Position numbers and translations under genes: made by a program. From contig JASIDM010000064.1 in NCBI GenBank assembly GCA_030044695.1, positions 1 to 13,167 on the forward strand: a stretch of 13,167 nucleotides of DNA, written 5' to 3'. How positions within the stretch are numbered: position 1 is the stretch's first letter; each line of letters begins with the position of its first letter. The notes beneath the pieces were generated by a model. It saw only the letters and a list, made by a program, of their open reading frames with translations, made no database searches and was not told the origin of the DNA. Below are positions 1-5,849 of this stretch, one piece after another. Source of the stretch: Thermoplasmata archaeon (GTDB lineage: Archaea > Thermoplasmatota > Thermoplasmata > Lutacidiplasmatales > UBA184).

Positions 1-402
1 GGTCTCCCGGTCCATTCGGGCCTGGGCGGATCGGAGGATCTGCTGGGCGTCCGAAGCGCGCCCGGAGGCCTCGGTGAGCGCGGCTTCGCAGAGCTCGGCC
101 GTCATGTCGGGGGCGTCCCGGTCGATGCTTCGGAGGAGCTCGGACCGGTCCTCGAGCCCACGGGCGAGCGAAGCGTTCACTTCCGAATCCGGGCCGATCG
201 ACTCCGGGCCCGATCCTCCGGCCGGGGTGGGGGACACATCCCCGAGCCCCGCCGGCTCGGGCGGTAGGTGGATCGGGCCGTTGAGCTCCTTGCCCAGCGC
301 GACCGGAAAGCCGCACTTGGGGCAGTGGGTCGCCCCGGCCGGCAAGGCCGTCCCACAGACCCGACAGTCCTCCACGCCGCCCACGCTCGAAGGCCCTCCC
401 AC
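1..402 (-). CDS. Zinc-ribbon protein, 3' end cut by the window edge
   Basis: The minus strand is open from 402 to the window edge, 134 codons without a stop, so the C-terminus is missing. I chose the GTG at 402 because GGGGGTGA, a good match to the archaeal anti-Shine-Dalgarno, ends 5 nt before it; GTGs at 411, 384 and 375 are alternatives. Residues about 13-30 carry DCRVCGTALPAG followed by HCPKCGFPV, that is CxxC-x11-CxxC, a typical N-terminal zinc ribbon. A Pro/Gly-rich linker follows, then a charged, helix-prone stretch with acidic and Gln residues. Ribbon plus linker plus helix is common in archaeal proteins of unknown role, and I do not recognise the family. It lies 52 nt downstream of the ubiquitin-like gene in the same direction, so the two may be co-transcribed. 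The reading frame is well supported; the function is not known. Confidence 0.7.
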   Translation of the reverse strand, partial: MGGPSSVGGVEDCRVCGTALPAGATHCPKCGFPVALGKELNGPIHLPPEPAGLGDVSPTPAGGSGPESIGPDSEVNASLARGLEDRSELLRSIDRDAPDMTAELCEAALTEASGRASDAQQILRSAQARMDRET

Positions 403-454
403 GGACGTCACCCCCTTGAACCTTGACCCCCCGGAAGGGACCCTCCCGGACGCC

Positions 455-661
455 CTATCCACCGGAGAACGTCGGGAGGAGGAGAAGGCGTAACGGTCGT
501 TCGAGCGGGGTGTCCAACGGGATCGAGACCCCATCCAGCAGCACGGCCGAGCCCTCGGGAGCTTCCCCAATGTCTCGGACAACCGCCCTCAGCGGGGTGC
601 CCCTGGCGACGGACCGGCTGTGGACCGTGCTCCGCCCTCCCCGCACGACCTCCAGCTCCAC
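455..661 (-). CDS. Small ubiquitin-like (SAMP/ThiS/MoaD-type) protein with C-terminal Gly-Gly
   Basis: This 68-residue protein has the beta-grasp sulfur-carrier pattern. An N-terminal strand (ELEVV) is followed by a basic turn and a second strand, a helix region (GTPLRAVVRDIG), a strand with AVLLDGVSIPLDTPLE, which matches the 'vaVlvdGkpvpedtpL' segment of ThiS, MoaD and SAMPs, and a final strand ending in TFSGG directly before the TAG. The exposed terminal diglycine is the site that E1-like enzymes adenylate in these families. Such proteins act as sulfur carriers (tRNA thiolation, molybdopterin, thiamine) or as archaeal protein modifiers. Length fits (SAMPs are about 66-90 residues). The GTG at 661 is preceded by AAGGTCGCG, a weak SD; upstream in-frame sequence is Arg/Gly/Pro-rich and unlike protein. 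No E1 or other pathway gene is in view, so its target is unknown. Confidence 0.72.
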   Translation of the reverse strand: MELEVVRGGRSTVHSRSVARGTPLRAVVRDIGEAPEGSAVLLDGVSIPLDTPLERPLRLLLLPTFSGG

Positions 662-910
662 CGCGACCTTCCCCGACGAACCCTCCGGGAGGTTCGGCGG
701 GGACGAGGGACCGGCTCCGGGGTCCGGCGAACTGTTGCGTCCCACGCGTCCCGCCGGCGCCTGAACCCGGCGCCCGACGGCCGGAGGTCCCTCCCCCTCT
801 TCATCCCTCGGTCCGGCGCGGCCCGAACGTGAAGCTCTACGGAGCTGACCTCGGAAGGAGACGAACCGAGCGGTTCCGCGGAAGGACCTTGAAGCACCTC
901 CCTGGCCAGG

Positions 911-997
911 CGCTGAGGGGGAGATTTGAACTCCCGATGGTCTTGCGACCAACCAGATCTCGAATCTGGCGCCTTGGCCGAGCTAGGCTACCTCAGC
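911..997 (-). tRNA. tRNA-Ser(CGA), type II
   Basis: The minus strand folds into a full class II cloverleaf. The acceptor 5' strand GCTGAGG (991-997) pairs with CCTCAGC (912-918), and the discriminator at 911 is G. The anticodon stem CCAGA/TCTGG closes the loop TTCGAGA, giving anticodon CGA (plus-strand positions 960-962), which reads the serine codon UCG. A long variable arm follows, then a T stem GGGAG/CTCCC with loop TTCAAAT. The long variable arm together with the anticodon identifies serine. No CCA is encoded (the next bases are CCT), so it is added after transcription. No intron is visible in the anticodon loop. Confidence 0.95.
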
Positions 998-1011
998 ACC
1001 CCACCGGGGCA

Positions 1012-1662
1012 TCAGGGGTCACTTTTAGCGGTTTGTGCCCAGCCGTCAGTCTCCGACGTACCCCGGTCCGTGAAGAGCTCGCGCACGTCCCTTGCTCCAG
1101 TCCTGCCATCACCGACGGCAGGAGGCCGAGCGTGTCGAGCTCTCCCGTCGCGTTCAGCATCCAGCCCGTGAAGTTCCCGGAGGTGTTCAGCAGCAGCCCG
1201 GCGAGCAGCCTCTCCAGCTCGTTCGGGTCGCTCTCGTTGAAGGCGTAGATCGCCTGGATCGCCAGCGTGGAGTAGTTCTGCTCGAGCGAGGGGTAGGCTG
1301 GAACCCCGCCGGCGAGCGAGGGGTCCGTGGTGTTCACAGTGGTGTTGTTCGCCACGACCTTGATCGGCTTGCCCGAACTGGCCGGGTAGTCGGCGGGATC
1401 GGCCGTCCGCTAACACCAGAGGCCGCCGTTGTCCTCCTCGACCCACTCCCACTGGAGGGCCGAGTTGGCGCTGGTCTCGTTGACGGGGAGGTCCGGAATG
1501 CCACTCCCGGAAACGTTCCGGATCGTCGCCCCGATGGGGAAGGTGAGGAAGACGGAGGAGCGCCCCAGGAGGTTGTTCAGCTCATTGCGTGCGCAAAACT
1601 CGGGTCGCCCCCTATTCGGGAAGACGACGGTGGCTGAGGCGGGACTTCCCATGTCAAGGTAA
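1012..1662 (-). pseudogene. Remnant of a sequon-rich secreted or cell-surface protein (in-frame amber, probable frameshift)
   Basis: A minus-strand frame from about 1662 reads like protein: hydrophobic beta-type segments (SSVFLTFPIGATIRN), a Trp-rich piece (ALQWEWVEEDNGGLW) and then a helix-rich part. It carries many Asn-X-Ser/Thr sequons (NVS, NET, NNT, NTT, NYS, NES, NTS, NFT, NAT), typical of archaeal exported glycoproteins. TAG at 1410-1412 interrupts it, and the same frame resumes at once with ADPADYPASSGKPIKVV, so the two ORFs are one former gene. Near 1085-1100 the frame runs into an Arg-rich tail ending at 993; a neighbouring frame gives a more natural ending (DVRELFTDRG...AQTAKSDP) with a stop at 1012. 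There is no signal peptide or convincing start: the 5' end abuts the stop of the next upstream gene. I read it as the 3' part of a larger broken gene, family unknown. Confidence 0.6.
1022..1033 (-). promoter_or_regulatory. Probable BRE/TATA box of the tRNA-Ser gene
   Basis: On the minus strand, AAACCGCTAAAAG lies about 25-36 nt upstream of the tRNA 5' end. The purine-rich AAACCG resembles a TFB recognition element and CTAAAAG a TATA box, at the normal archaeal spacing. It overlaps the 3' end of the decayed secreted-protein frame. Confidence 0.45.
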
Positions 1663-2292
1663 TCTCTCCCGACGAGTGATGGCATAGACGGTCGCGCCCG
1701 ACTCCGGAGCGGGGGGCGTCTCCGTCTGAAGAATGCCATTTCGGAATGTCTCGATCTTGAGTCCCGCATGCTGAGCACCTGCTAGCACACCGAGCATCGC
1801 GTCCTTCGTCAGGTAGGTGACGGGGATCACGGGTTGCCAGAAGTAGAGGATGTCTCGACCTATCACTCGGAGGCGAAACCATGCCTCCTCGGGGACCCCT
1901 GCCACCCCTTCTCGGTCTGCCAGTTGGATCGCGAACTGGGGTCCCGTCCATCTGACCAGTCGACTTCTCCCGCGCCGACACTCAAACCTCAGCCCTTCCG
2001 TGCGAACCGAGAGGTGCAGCGGCGGAGGCGCGAGGAAGCGATATGGCACGGACACTCCGAAGATGAGGGCGATCAGGGATCCGAACACCGCGACTGCCGC
2101 GCCCTCGAAGCTGAGTGGCTCAGATCGGGTCAGTGCGATCACGATGGCGGTGTCAGCGGCCCACCATAGAACTGCGACAGATCCCACTCCGAGAAGGATG
2201 ACCGCCCATCGCGAGCGCCGATGACGCCGATAGTTGAAGTCCGAGAGCCCCCGTAGTTCGAAGTCTCCAGACGTCGGAGGTCCAACGGCCAT
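1654..2292 (-). CDS. Two-helix membrane protein with PH-like C-terminal domain (island paralogue 1)
   Basis: This 212-residue protein starts at the ATG at 2292. A soluble N-terminus (GDFELRGLSDFN) leads to a basic patch (YRRHRRSR), two membrane helices at about 29-53 and 64-87, and a cytosolic tail. The tail begins with alternating strands (LHLSVRTEGLRFECRRG, then RLVRWTGPQFAIQLADREG) and ends with an amphipathic helix (LTKDAMLGVLAGAQHAGLKI, about 161-180) and a last strand (TVYAITR). Two neighbours, 2501-3067 and 4855-5466, have the same order and spacing, so the three are diverged paralogues. Two helices followed by a seven-stranded-plus-helix tail is the bacterial PH-like (bPH) layout, but that is structural inference and I do not recognise a named family. 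The first 20 codons are duplicated near 5800. No function is known; an envelope role is a guess. Confidence 0.65.
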   Translation of the reverse strand: MAVGPPTSGDFELRGLSDFNYRRHRRSRWAVILLGVGSVAVLWWAADTAIVIALTRSEPLSFEGAAVAVFGSLIALIFGVSVPYRFLAPPPLHLSVRTEGLRFECRRGRSRLVRWTGPQFAIQLADREGVAGVPEEAWFRLRVIGRDILYFWQPVIPVTYLTKDAMLGVLAGAQHAGLKIETFRNGILQTETPPAPESGATVYAITRRERLP

Positions 2293-2306
2293 AGATGAGT
2301 CGAGTT
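2232..2306 (-). repeat. Copy A of a 75-bp dispersed direct repeat (gene start)
   Basis: It covers the first 20 codons of paralogue 1 and 14 nt upstream. It aligns without gaps to 5775-5849 at a constant offset of 3543 with 7 mismatches in 75. It starts exactly after codon 20 and ends 14 nt before the ATG, so the 5' leader AACTCGACTCATCT is shared and identical. Confidence 0.9.
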
Positions 2307-2322
2307 GACAACAGCGGCCTAT

Positions 2323-2500
2323 CTAGCTCCCGCCGTCAGCCACAAGTTTGACAACATCGGATCCCGCTGAGAGACCCTCGCACAACGCAATCGCTGCCGC
2401 GTAGCGCTTCCACGTCCGCCCGAGGGCTGCGCAGGATTTCCGATCAGGCTGAGTCGCGCGATAGAGACGTGGATCGAAGCCAGAACCAACCCCACCGCCC
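2323..2500 (-). other. Possible C-terminal gene fragment between paralogues 1 and 2
   Basis: No intact gene lies between 2293 and 2500. One minus-strand frame ending in TAG at 2323-2325 reads plausibly as a protein C-terminus (DPRLYRATQPDRKSCAALGR, WKRYAAAIALCEGLSAG, VVKLVADGGS), with no start of its own; the frame runs back into paralogue 2. It stops about 30 nt before paralogue 1, as other fragments stop before the other copies. It could be a remnant or a chance frame. Confidence 0.25.
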
Positions 2501-3067
2501 TCACCGCGCGACTGAAATGCGGGTCGTTGTCACGGTGATCCCACGGTCCGTGACTCGACCGACTTCGTGGATTTGAAATCCGCGTTCCTTCCCCATTTCC
2601 AGGATGGCAGAATAGGCCTCCTCTGTGAGAGTGTTGTAGCGGGGAACACCCCGCAACAGTCGGCGAACCGAGCAGGGATAGCCTGGCGTCGTCATTCCTG
2701 ATACAGTCTCGAGAACAAGATGATGCCTTCCTGAACTCAGATCGACACGTGAGACCCTCCCGCAGGGATACTCGAGGGCCATCGATGTGGGAGTGAGAGT
2801 CAGCTTGACCGCGCCTGGACCCAATAGCAACACGAGGTAGACAAGGGGCCCCGCAGCCACAATCAGTCCCACACCTAATGCGGTGAGTGGTGCGGAGGAC
2901 CACTTGCCCGCCGCTAACGTCCCAACCGACTCGACCAGAATCCCCAATGCCAGCACTCCGAAGACCCACCGTAGAGCCCGCCGTCCAGTGTAGTCCAACA
3001 TCCTCACCGGATCTAGGGCGAACACACTGCCAAAAGTGATCCGGTCAGGGCCAGGTTCGAGGACCAT
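2501..3067 (-). CDS. Two-helix membrane protein with PH-like C-terminal domain (island paralogue 2)
   Basis: This 188-residue protein starts at the ATG at 3067, right after the TAG of an upstream hydrophobic frame (TAG-ATG with no gap). It has a short N-terminus, membrane helices at about 31-53 and 61-83, then a tail with strands VKLTLTPTSMALEYPCG and VDLSSGRHHLVLETVSG, and a terminal helix LTEEAYSAILEMGKERGFQI (about 147-166) followed by the strand TTTRISVA. The helix-to-tail spacing matches paralogues 1 and 3 although identity is low. Positions that recur are a small or polar residue opening the first strand pair, an aromatic or aliphatic strand end, the 'LxLxxxxG' motif and 'G[LF][KQ][IV]' after the last helix. 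It is probably a cytosol-facing PH-like domain anchored in the membrane. There are no catalytic motifs, and its role is unknown. Confidence 0.65.
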   Translation of the reverse strand: MVLEPGPDRITFGSVFALDPVRMLDYTGRRALRWVFGVLALGILVESVGTLAAGKWSSAPLTALGVGLIVAAGPLVYLVLLLGPGAVKLTLTPTSMALEYPCGRVSRVDLSSGRHHLVLETVSGMTTPGYPCSVRRLLRGVPRYNTLTEEAYSAILEMGKERGFQIHEVGRVTDRGITVTTTRISVAR

Positions 3068-3271
3068 CTAGGACCACAGGAATATCACGGCTGCTCCGAC
3101 CGGAAGGGCGCTCGCGTCGAGTCCGAGGGAGGTTGCTGCTAGGGTCCCAACTGGTCCGACTGGCAGACCACTCTCGGCGATGTCTGCGGACGTCAGTGCT
3201 ACTCCCGCCGCAGACCACACAAGAGCCAATACCCCGACCTCAACGTCGTTACTGGTGCAGGACGAAATAGC
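3068..3271 (-). pseudogene. Short hydrophobic frame ending directly before paralogue 2
   Basis: The minus strand is open from a TAA at 3272-3274 to TAG at 3068-3070, 67 codons. It contains two likely membrane helices: one in VGVLALVWSAAGVALTSADI and one in the last 25 residues ending AVIFLWS. There is no ATG; TTG or GTG codons inside could start a protein of about 50 residues. The TAG touches the ATG of paralogue 2, the arrangement expected of translationally coupled genes. It is either a truncated membrane-protein gene or a very small intact one. The frame just upstream (3272-3375) is different and sequon-rich, so a junction or frameshift lies near 3270. Confidence 0.4.
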
Positions 3272-3375
3272 TTAACATTCCCCGAGGAGCCGAAGGTCGC
3301 GGAGGGCGAGCCTCCGTCGCTGGTGACGTTTGTCTGGTTGGTGAAGTTCCCGTAGTCGGGGTGGCGCGCACCCCG
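3272..3375 (-). pseudogene. Sequon-rich secreted-protein fragment truncated beside the IS
   Basis: After a TAA at 3376-3378 the minus strand reads HPDYGNFTNQTNVTSDGGSP and then SATFGSSGNVKL, with sequons NFT, NQT and NVT. This is the style of an archaeal exported glycoprotein. It has no start and is cut at its 5' side within about 10 nt of the proposed left end of the IS. I found no matching 5' portion on the other side of the IS (4766-4854). It may belong with the hydrophobic frame at 3068-3271 if a frameshift near 3270 is restored. Confidence 0.4.
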
Positions 3376-3535
3376 TTAGATTTGCACAAGGAACCGGGGG
3401 AGAGCCGGGGCGACCTGCCCGGGCGCCGTCGACTGGAAAGGGGGGGTCCAGGGGGGTCCCGACTTTCGGTCGGAGCTCGCGGGACGCCGTAACTCGATTG
3501 AACCCCGACCCCTTCGGGCGGGTCCGGAGGGACCG

Positions 3536-3850
3536 ATGACGACCCGCAAGCTCTGGTCCGAGTCCGAGAAGCTGCGGATCGTCCTGGAAGGCCTCGCGCC
3601 GAAGACCAATGTCGAGGCCCTGTGCCGAACCCACGGGATCCACTCGTCGCAGTTCTACAAGTGGCGCGACCGGGCGCTCGCCGGGATGAAGGAGGGACTT
3701 CGCTCCAAGGAAGGGACGGTCGAGCTCAGCCTCCGTCAGGAGAACGCCCGGCTGAGGAAGCTGCTCCTGGACGTGACGATCGCCAACGACGTGCTGAAGG
3801 ACCATCTCGAGGGTCGGACCGGGAAAAAAACGTCCGACGGGAGCTCGTGA
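3536..3850 (+). CDS. IS3-family transposase OrfA
   Basis: This 104-residue protein has an N-terminal helix-turn-helix (WSESEKLRIVLEGL, then VEALCRTHGIHSSQFYKWRD, about 6-47) that binds the element's ends, and a C-terminal coiled coil (VELSLRQENARLRKLLLDVT) resembling the leucine zipper through which IS3 OrfA proteins multimerise. The length is normal for the family (about 90-120). The ATG at 3536 has GGAGG 6 nt upstream. Its last codons run through a stretch of seven adenines at 3824-3830, and its TGA at 3848-3850 overlaps the GTG of OrfB, so the two can be made separately or fused by frameshifting. On its own OrfA usually represses or modulates transposition. Confidence 0.92.
   Translation: MTTRKLWSESEKLRIVLEGLAPKTNVEALCRTHGIHSSQFYKWRDRALAGMKEGLRSKEGTVELSLRQENARLRKLLLDVTIANDVLKDHLEGRTGKKTSDGSS
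3824..3830 (+). promoter_or_regulatory. A7 slippery site for -1 frameshifting from OrfA into OrfB
   Basis: Seven adenines follow GGG near the end of OrfA. In the OrfA frame they read AAA AAA A; a -1 shift places the ribosome in the OrfB frame, which is open across the site. IS3 elements make the OrfAB transposase this way. The zero-frame phase is not the classical A_AAA_AAA tandem heptamer: only the second lysine codon re-pairs perfectly after slipping. Single-tRNA slippage or polymerase slippage on the A run would give the same product. Confidence 0.5.
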
Positions 3851-4692
3851 GGCACATGCTCGAGAACGGGGTCTCGAGCCGCACGCGAGCGGCCCGCTAC
3901 GCGGGCCTCGCCCGCCGGTCGCTCTACTACCGACCAAGGGTCGGCCCTGCCGCTCGCGCTCGAGGGGACGAACCCAGGGTCCGTCGCGCGATCCGTCGGG
4001 TGGCGCTCGCCCACCCGACATTCGGCTATCGAAGGGTCTGGGCGATCCTCCGACGGCGCGAGGGTCGCGGGATCAACCGCAAGCGGGTCCGTCGGTTGAT
4101 GCGCGCCAAGGGGCTGAGCCTCCCGGCTCACTTCCCCCGACCCCGACTCCCGGCGACCGGGCGGCTGATCGCGGACGTGCCGAACACACGGTGGTACACC
4201 GATCTCACGGACATCGAGACGAGCGACCGTGGGGTGGGGCTACTGATGGCGATCGTGGACGGCTGCACGCGCGAGGTCGTAAGCTGGGAGTTCCTCTCCG
4301 AGTGCCTCGCGTCCGACGCGGTCCGAGTGCTGGAGGCGGCGGTGGTCGCCCGGTTCCCGAGGACCCGCCACGCGACCGGGCTCGTCCTGGTGACCGACCA
4401 GGGGAGCCAGTTCACGGCGCGGTCGTTCCGCGAGGGGTCGACCCGCCTCGGCGTGGAACACCGGGTCACCCGCAAGCGACGGCCGGAGGACAACGGGCTC
4501 CAGGAGTCGTTCCACGGGCATCTCAAGCAGGATTACTTGTGGCTCCGAGAGCCGGAGAGCTTCCTCGCCACGCGAGCGATCGTGGCGGAGGCGATCCGGG
4601 ACTACAACGAGGAGCGGCCGCACTCGTCGCTGGAGTATCTCACGCCAAAAGAGTTCGCGAGGACGCAACTGGAGGAGGGCACGAAAGCATGA
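3847..4692 (+). CDS. IS3-family transposase OrfB (DDE integrase domain)
   Basis: This is the catalytic subunit of the element, 281 residues from the GTG at 3847, which overlaps the OrfA stop. An ATG at 3856, with GAGG 5 nt upstream, is an equally good start. The N-terminal part has the HTH_21-like segment (RAIRRVALAHPTFGYRRVWA, NRKRVRRLMRAKGLSLP). The rve/DDE core follows: D119 in TRWYTDLTDI, D184 in LVTDQGSQFT and E220 in EDNGLQESFHGHLK, with exactly 35 residues between the second Asp and the Glu, the D-x35-E signature of IS3 enzymes. The tail YNEERPHSSLEYLTPKEF is also canonical. All three catalytic residues are present and the frame is unbroken, so the enzyme is probably functional. The open frame extends upstream to 3622, consistent with an OrfAB fusion. 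The subgroup is undetermined. Confidence 0.93.
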   Translation: MRHMLENGVSSRTRAARYAGLARRSLYYRPRVGPAARARGDEPRVRRAIRRVALAHPTFGYRRVWAILRRREGRGINRKRVRRLMRAKGLSLPAHFPRPRLPATGRLIADVPNTRWYTDLTDIETSDRGVGLLMAIVDGCTREVVSWEFLSECLASDAVRVLEAAVVARFPRTRHATGLVLVTDQGSQFTARSFREGSTRLGVEHRVTRKRRPEDNGLQESFHGHLKQDYLWLREPESFLATRAIVAEAIRDYNEERPHSSLEYLTPKEFARTQLEEGTKA

Positions 4693-4854
4693 GCGGCCAC
4701 GGAAGCATCGACAACCGCCGACCGAACGGTTCCCCTCCCCGTACCTCTCCCTTCCGAGGCGCGCAGTTTGGCGGGGAGCACGTCAGGGGATCGCTACGTA
4801 CGCCAACAGGTTGGTCGATCCAGTCCGGCCCCCCACGGCCCGACATTAGCCGTA

Positions 4855-5466
4855 TTACGTAGTGTAAAAAATTACCTTGCGAGTTGAACCATTGGATGGC
4901 GGTGCCTCCGACCATCCAGTTACCTTGAGACCCTTGGCTCGAGCGGCCCTCACCAAAGCAGCCGACGCCTCGGCCGGGATCGGGCTTAGGGGGAATCCCC
5001 TGACCGACAGGAGATAATCGAAGGTCCTCGGCTTCCCATTCGGCCATGTTGGAGACCAACCACGCACGTCTCGGAGGGAGAATCGGGTCCGGCCGTCAGT
5101 CCACAATAATCTCACGACCAGCTTCGGAGGTCGAGAAAAGACGACCTCTTCATCAGATAGTTCGAGGTGAGTGACTCCGTCTCTGGATCGGCTGGCGAGG
5201 ATTGCCATGGCAATGGAAAACGACGCGCACGCGACCGTCGCGCCGATTGCGCCGAACCACCAAAGGCCGGTTCGGCCTCCGGCGGAGGGACCCTCCACAA
5301 GGACCCAACCAGCTGCGAGGGCGAGTATGGCGAACCCGACCGATGTGACAGCGAGGAGCGGCCCGCGGCTAGCATTCAACTTGGCGTAGCCAGATGACAT
5401 CTCCCGGAAGTCGAACGTCTCCCGCTCCATCCATTCCCGCCCAATCTGAGTTGAGCTACTCTCCAT
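4855..5466 (-). CDS. Two-helix membrane protein with PH-like C-terminal domain (island paralogue 3)
   Basis: This 203-residue protein starts at the ATG at 5466, overlapping by 11 nt the end of an upstream hydrophobic frame; in-frame ATGs for M13 and M23 are alternatives. The N-terminus (ETFDFREMSSGY) resembles GDFELRGLSDFN of paralogue 1. Membrane helices lie at about 35-57 and 67-91. The tail has strands VTHLELSDEEVVFSRPP and LLWTDGRTRFSLRDVRG, then a helix IPAEASAALVRAARAKGLKV (about 163-182) and a last strand RKVIFYT. The segment order and distances fit the two paralogues left of the IS, so the IS separates members of one family. No catalytic motif is seen. A PH-like fold is inferred from the pattern of strands and helix, not from sequence identity. 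Confidence 0.62.
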   Translation of the reverse strand: MESSSTQIGREWMERETFDFREMSSGYAKLNASRGPLLAVTSVGFAILALAAGWVLVEGPSAGGRTGLWWFGAIGATVACASFSIAMAILASRSRDGVTHLELSDEEVVFSRPPKLVVRLLWTDGRTRFSLRDVRGWSPTWPNGKPRTFDYLLSVRGFPLSPIPAEASAALVRAARAKGLKVTGWSEAPPSNGSTRKVIFYTT

Positions 5467-5776
5467 CTTCGAGTTCCGTTACAACAGTTCCGATGGAGAT
5501 GAAGTCCATCGCGAACACCACCGCGTCCATCACCTTTTGACCGGGCACCAAGGCAACATTCGCCGCTTCCGCTGCGAGGCTCACGACACCGGTGACCAAC
5601 GCGCTGTCCGTTGCAATCACTCCGCCCCCACTCGTACCGTAGAAGTCGAGCGCATCGCTGAACAGGCCGATCGAGAACGCTACTTCTTGGCTTGAGAAGT
5701 CGAAGTTGGAGGTGACGGCGGCCCGAAGCTCGGTCGCTGCGAAAATGTTTGACGACCCAATCTGCCAGTAGGAGAG
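5456..5776 (-). pseudogene. 5'-truncated hydrophobic or secreted-protein fragment
   Basis: A minus-strand frame from the repeat edge at about 5776 to TAG at 5456-5458 reads as the C-terminal 105 residues of a protein (SYWQIGSSNIFAATELRAAV, DFSSQEVAFSIGLFSDALDF, then a hydrophobic run VVSLAAEAANVALVPG and VVFAMDFISIGTVVTELE). It has natural third-position GC and no start of its own. Upstream it is joined, out of frame, to the first 20 codons of a paralogue of the 1654-2292 gene, so its own 5' end was lost in that junction. It overlaps the start of paralogue 3 by 11 nt, as a coupled upstream gene would. The family is not recognised. Confidence 0.45.
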
Positions 5777-5835
5777 TTGAAGTCCGAGAGCCCCCGCAGA
5801 TCGAAGTCTCCAAGCGCGGAAGGTCCAACGGCCAT
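5775..5835 (-). pseudogene. Truncated fourth copy of the island paralogue (first 20 codons only)
   Basis: From the ATG at 5835 the minus strand encodes MAVGPSALGDFDLRGLSDFN, identical to the start of paralogue 1 at 16 of 20 residues. Similarity ends abruptly after codon 20 at 5775. Three of the four differences are clustered, and no stop interrupts the 20 codons. Beyond the junction the frame reads unrelated sequence. The body of this copy has been deleted and replaced by the fragment at 5456-5776. Confidence 0.75.
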
Positions 5836-5849
5836 AGATGAGTCGAGTT
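5775..5849 (-). repeat. Copy B of a 75-bp dispersed direct repeat
   Basis: It is the partner of 2232-2306, aligned without gaps with 7 mismatches. It includes the shared leader AACTCGACTCATCT before the ATG. On the gene's upstream side, identity stops at 5849, inside the TAA (5848-5850) of the preceding small ORF. Confidence 0.9.

Larger units (their letters stand above)
3383..4765 (+). mobile_element. IS3-family insertion sequence (ends approximate)
   Basis: The element contains overlapping plus-strand OrfA and OrfB of the IS3 type in an otherwise minus-strand island. Candidate imperfect inverted termini are TGCACAAGGAACCGGGGGAG at 3383 and, read inward from the right end at 4765, TGCGCGCCTCGGAAGGGAG; both begin TG as IS3 ends do and share GGGAGAG(N2-4)GGGG. 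The match is weak, and no clear 3-4 bp target duplication is visible, so the limits may be off by tens of bases. Both ORFs look intact, so the element may be active or recently arrived. Confidence 0.6.

Noticed and set aside
911..997. tRNA-Ser 3' end as an attachment site for an integrated element
   Set aside because: The island lies on the 5' side of the tRNA, no integrase is present, and I saw no second copy of the tRNA 3' end in the window.
1410..1412. Amber codon as a pyrrolysine site
   Set aside because: No pyrrolysine gene is in view, and the same frame has a probable frameshift downstream and no real start, so decay is the simpler explanation.
3272..4021. Minus-strand 249-codon frame over the IS left part
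   Set aside because: It is antisense to OrfA and OrfB, which have complete transposase motifs; no features of its own.
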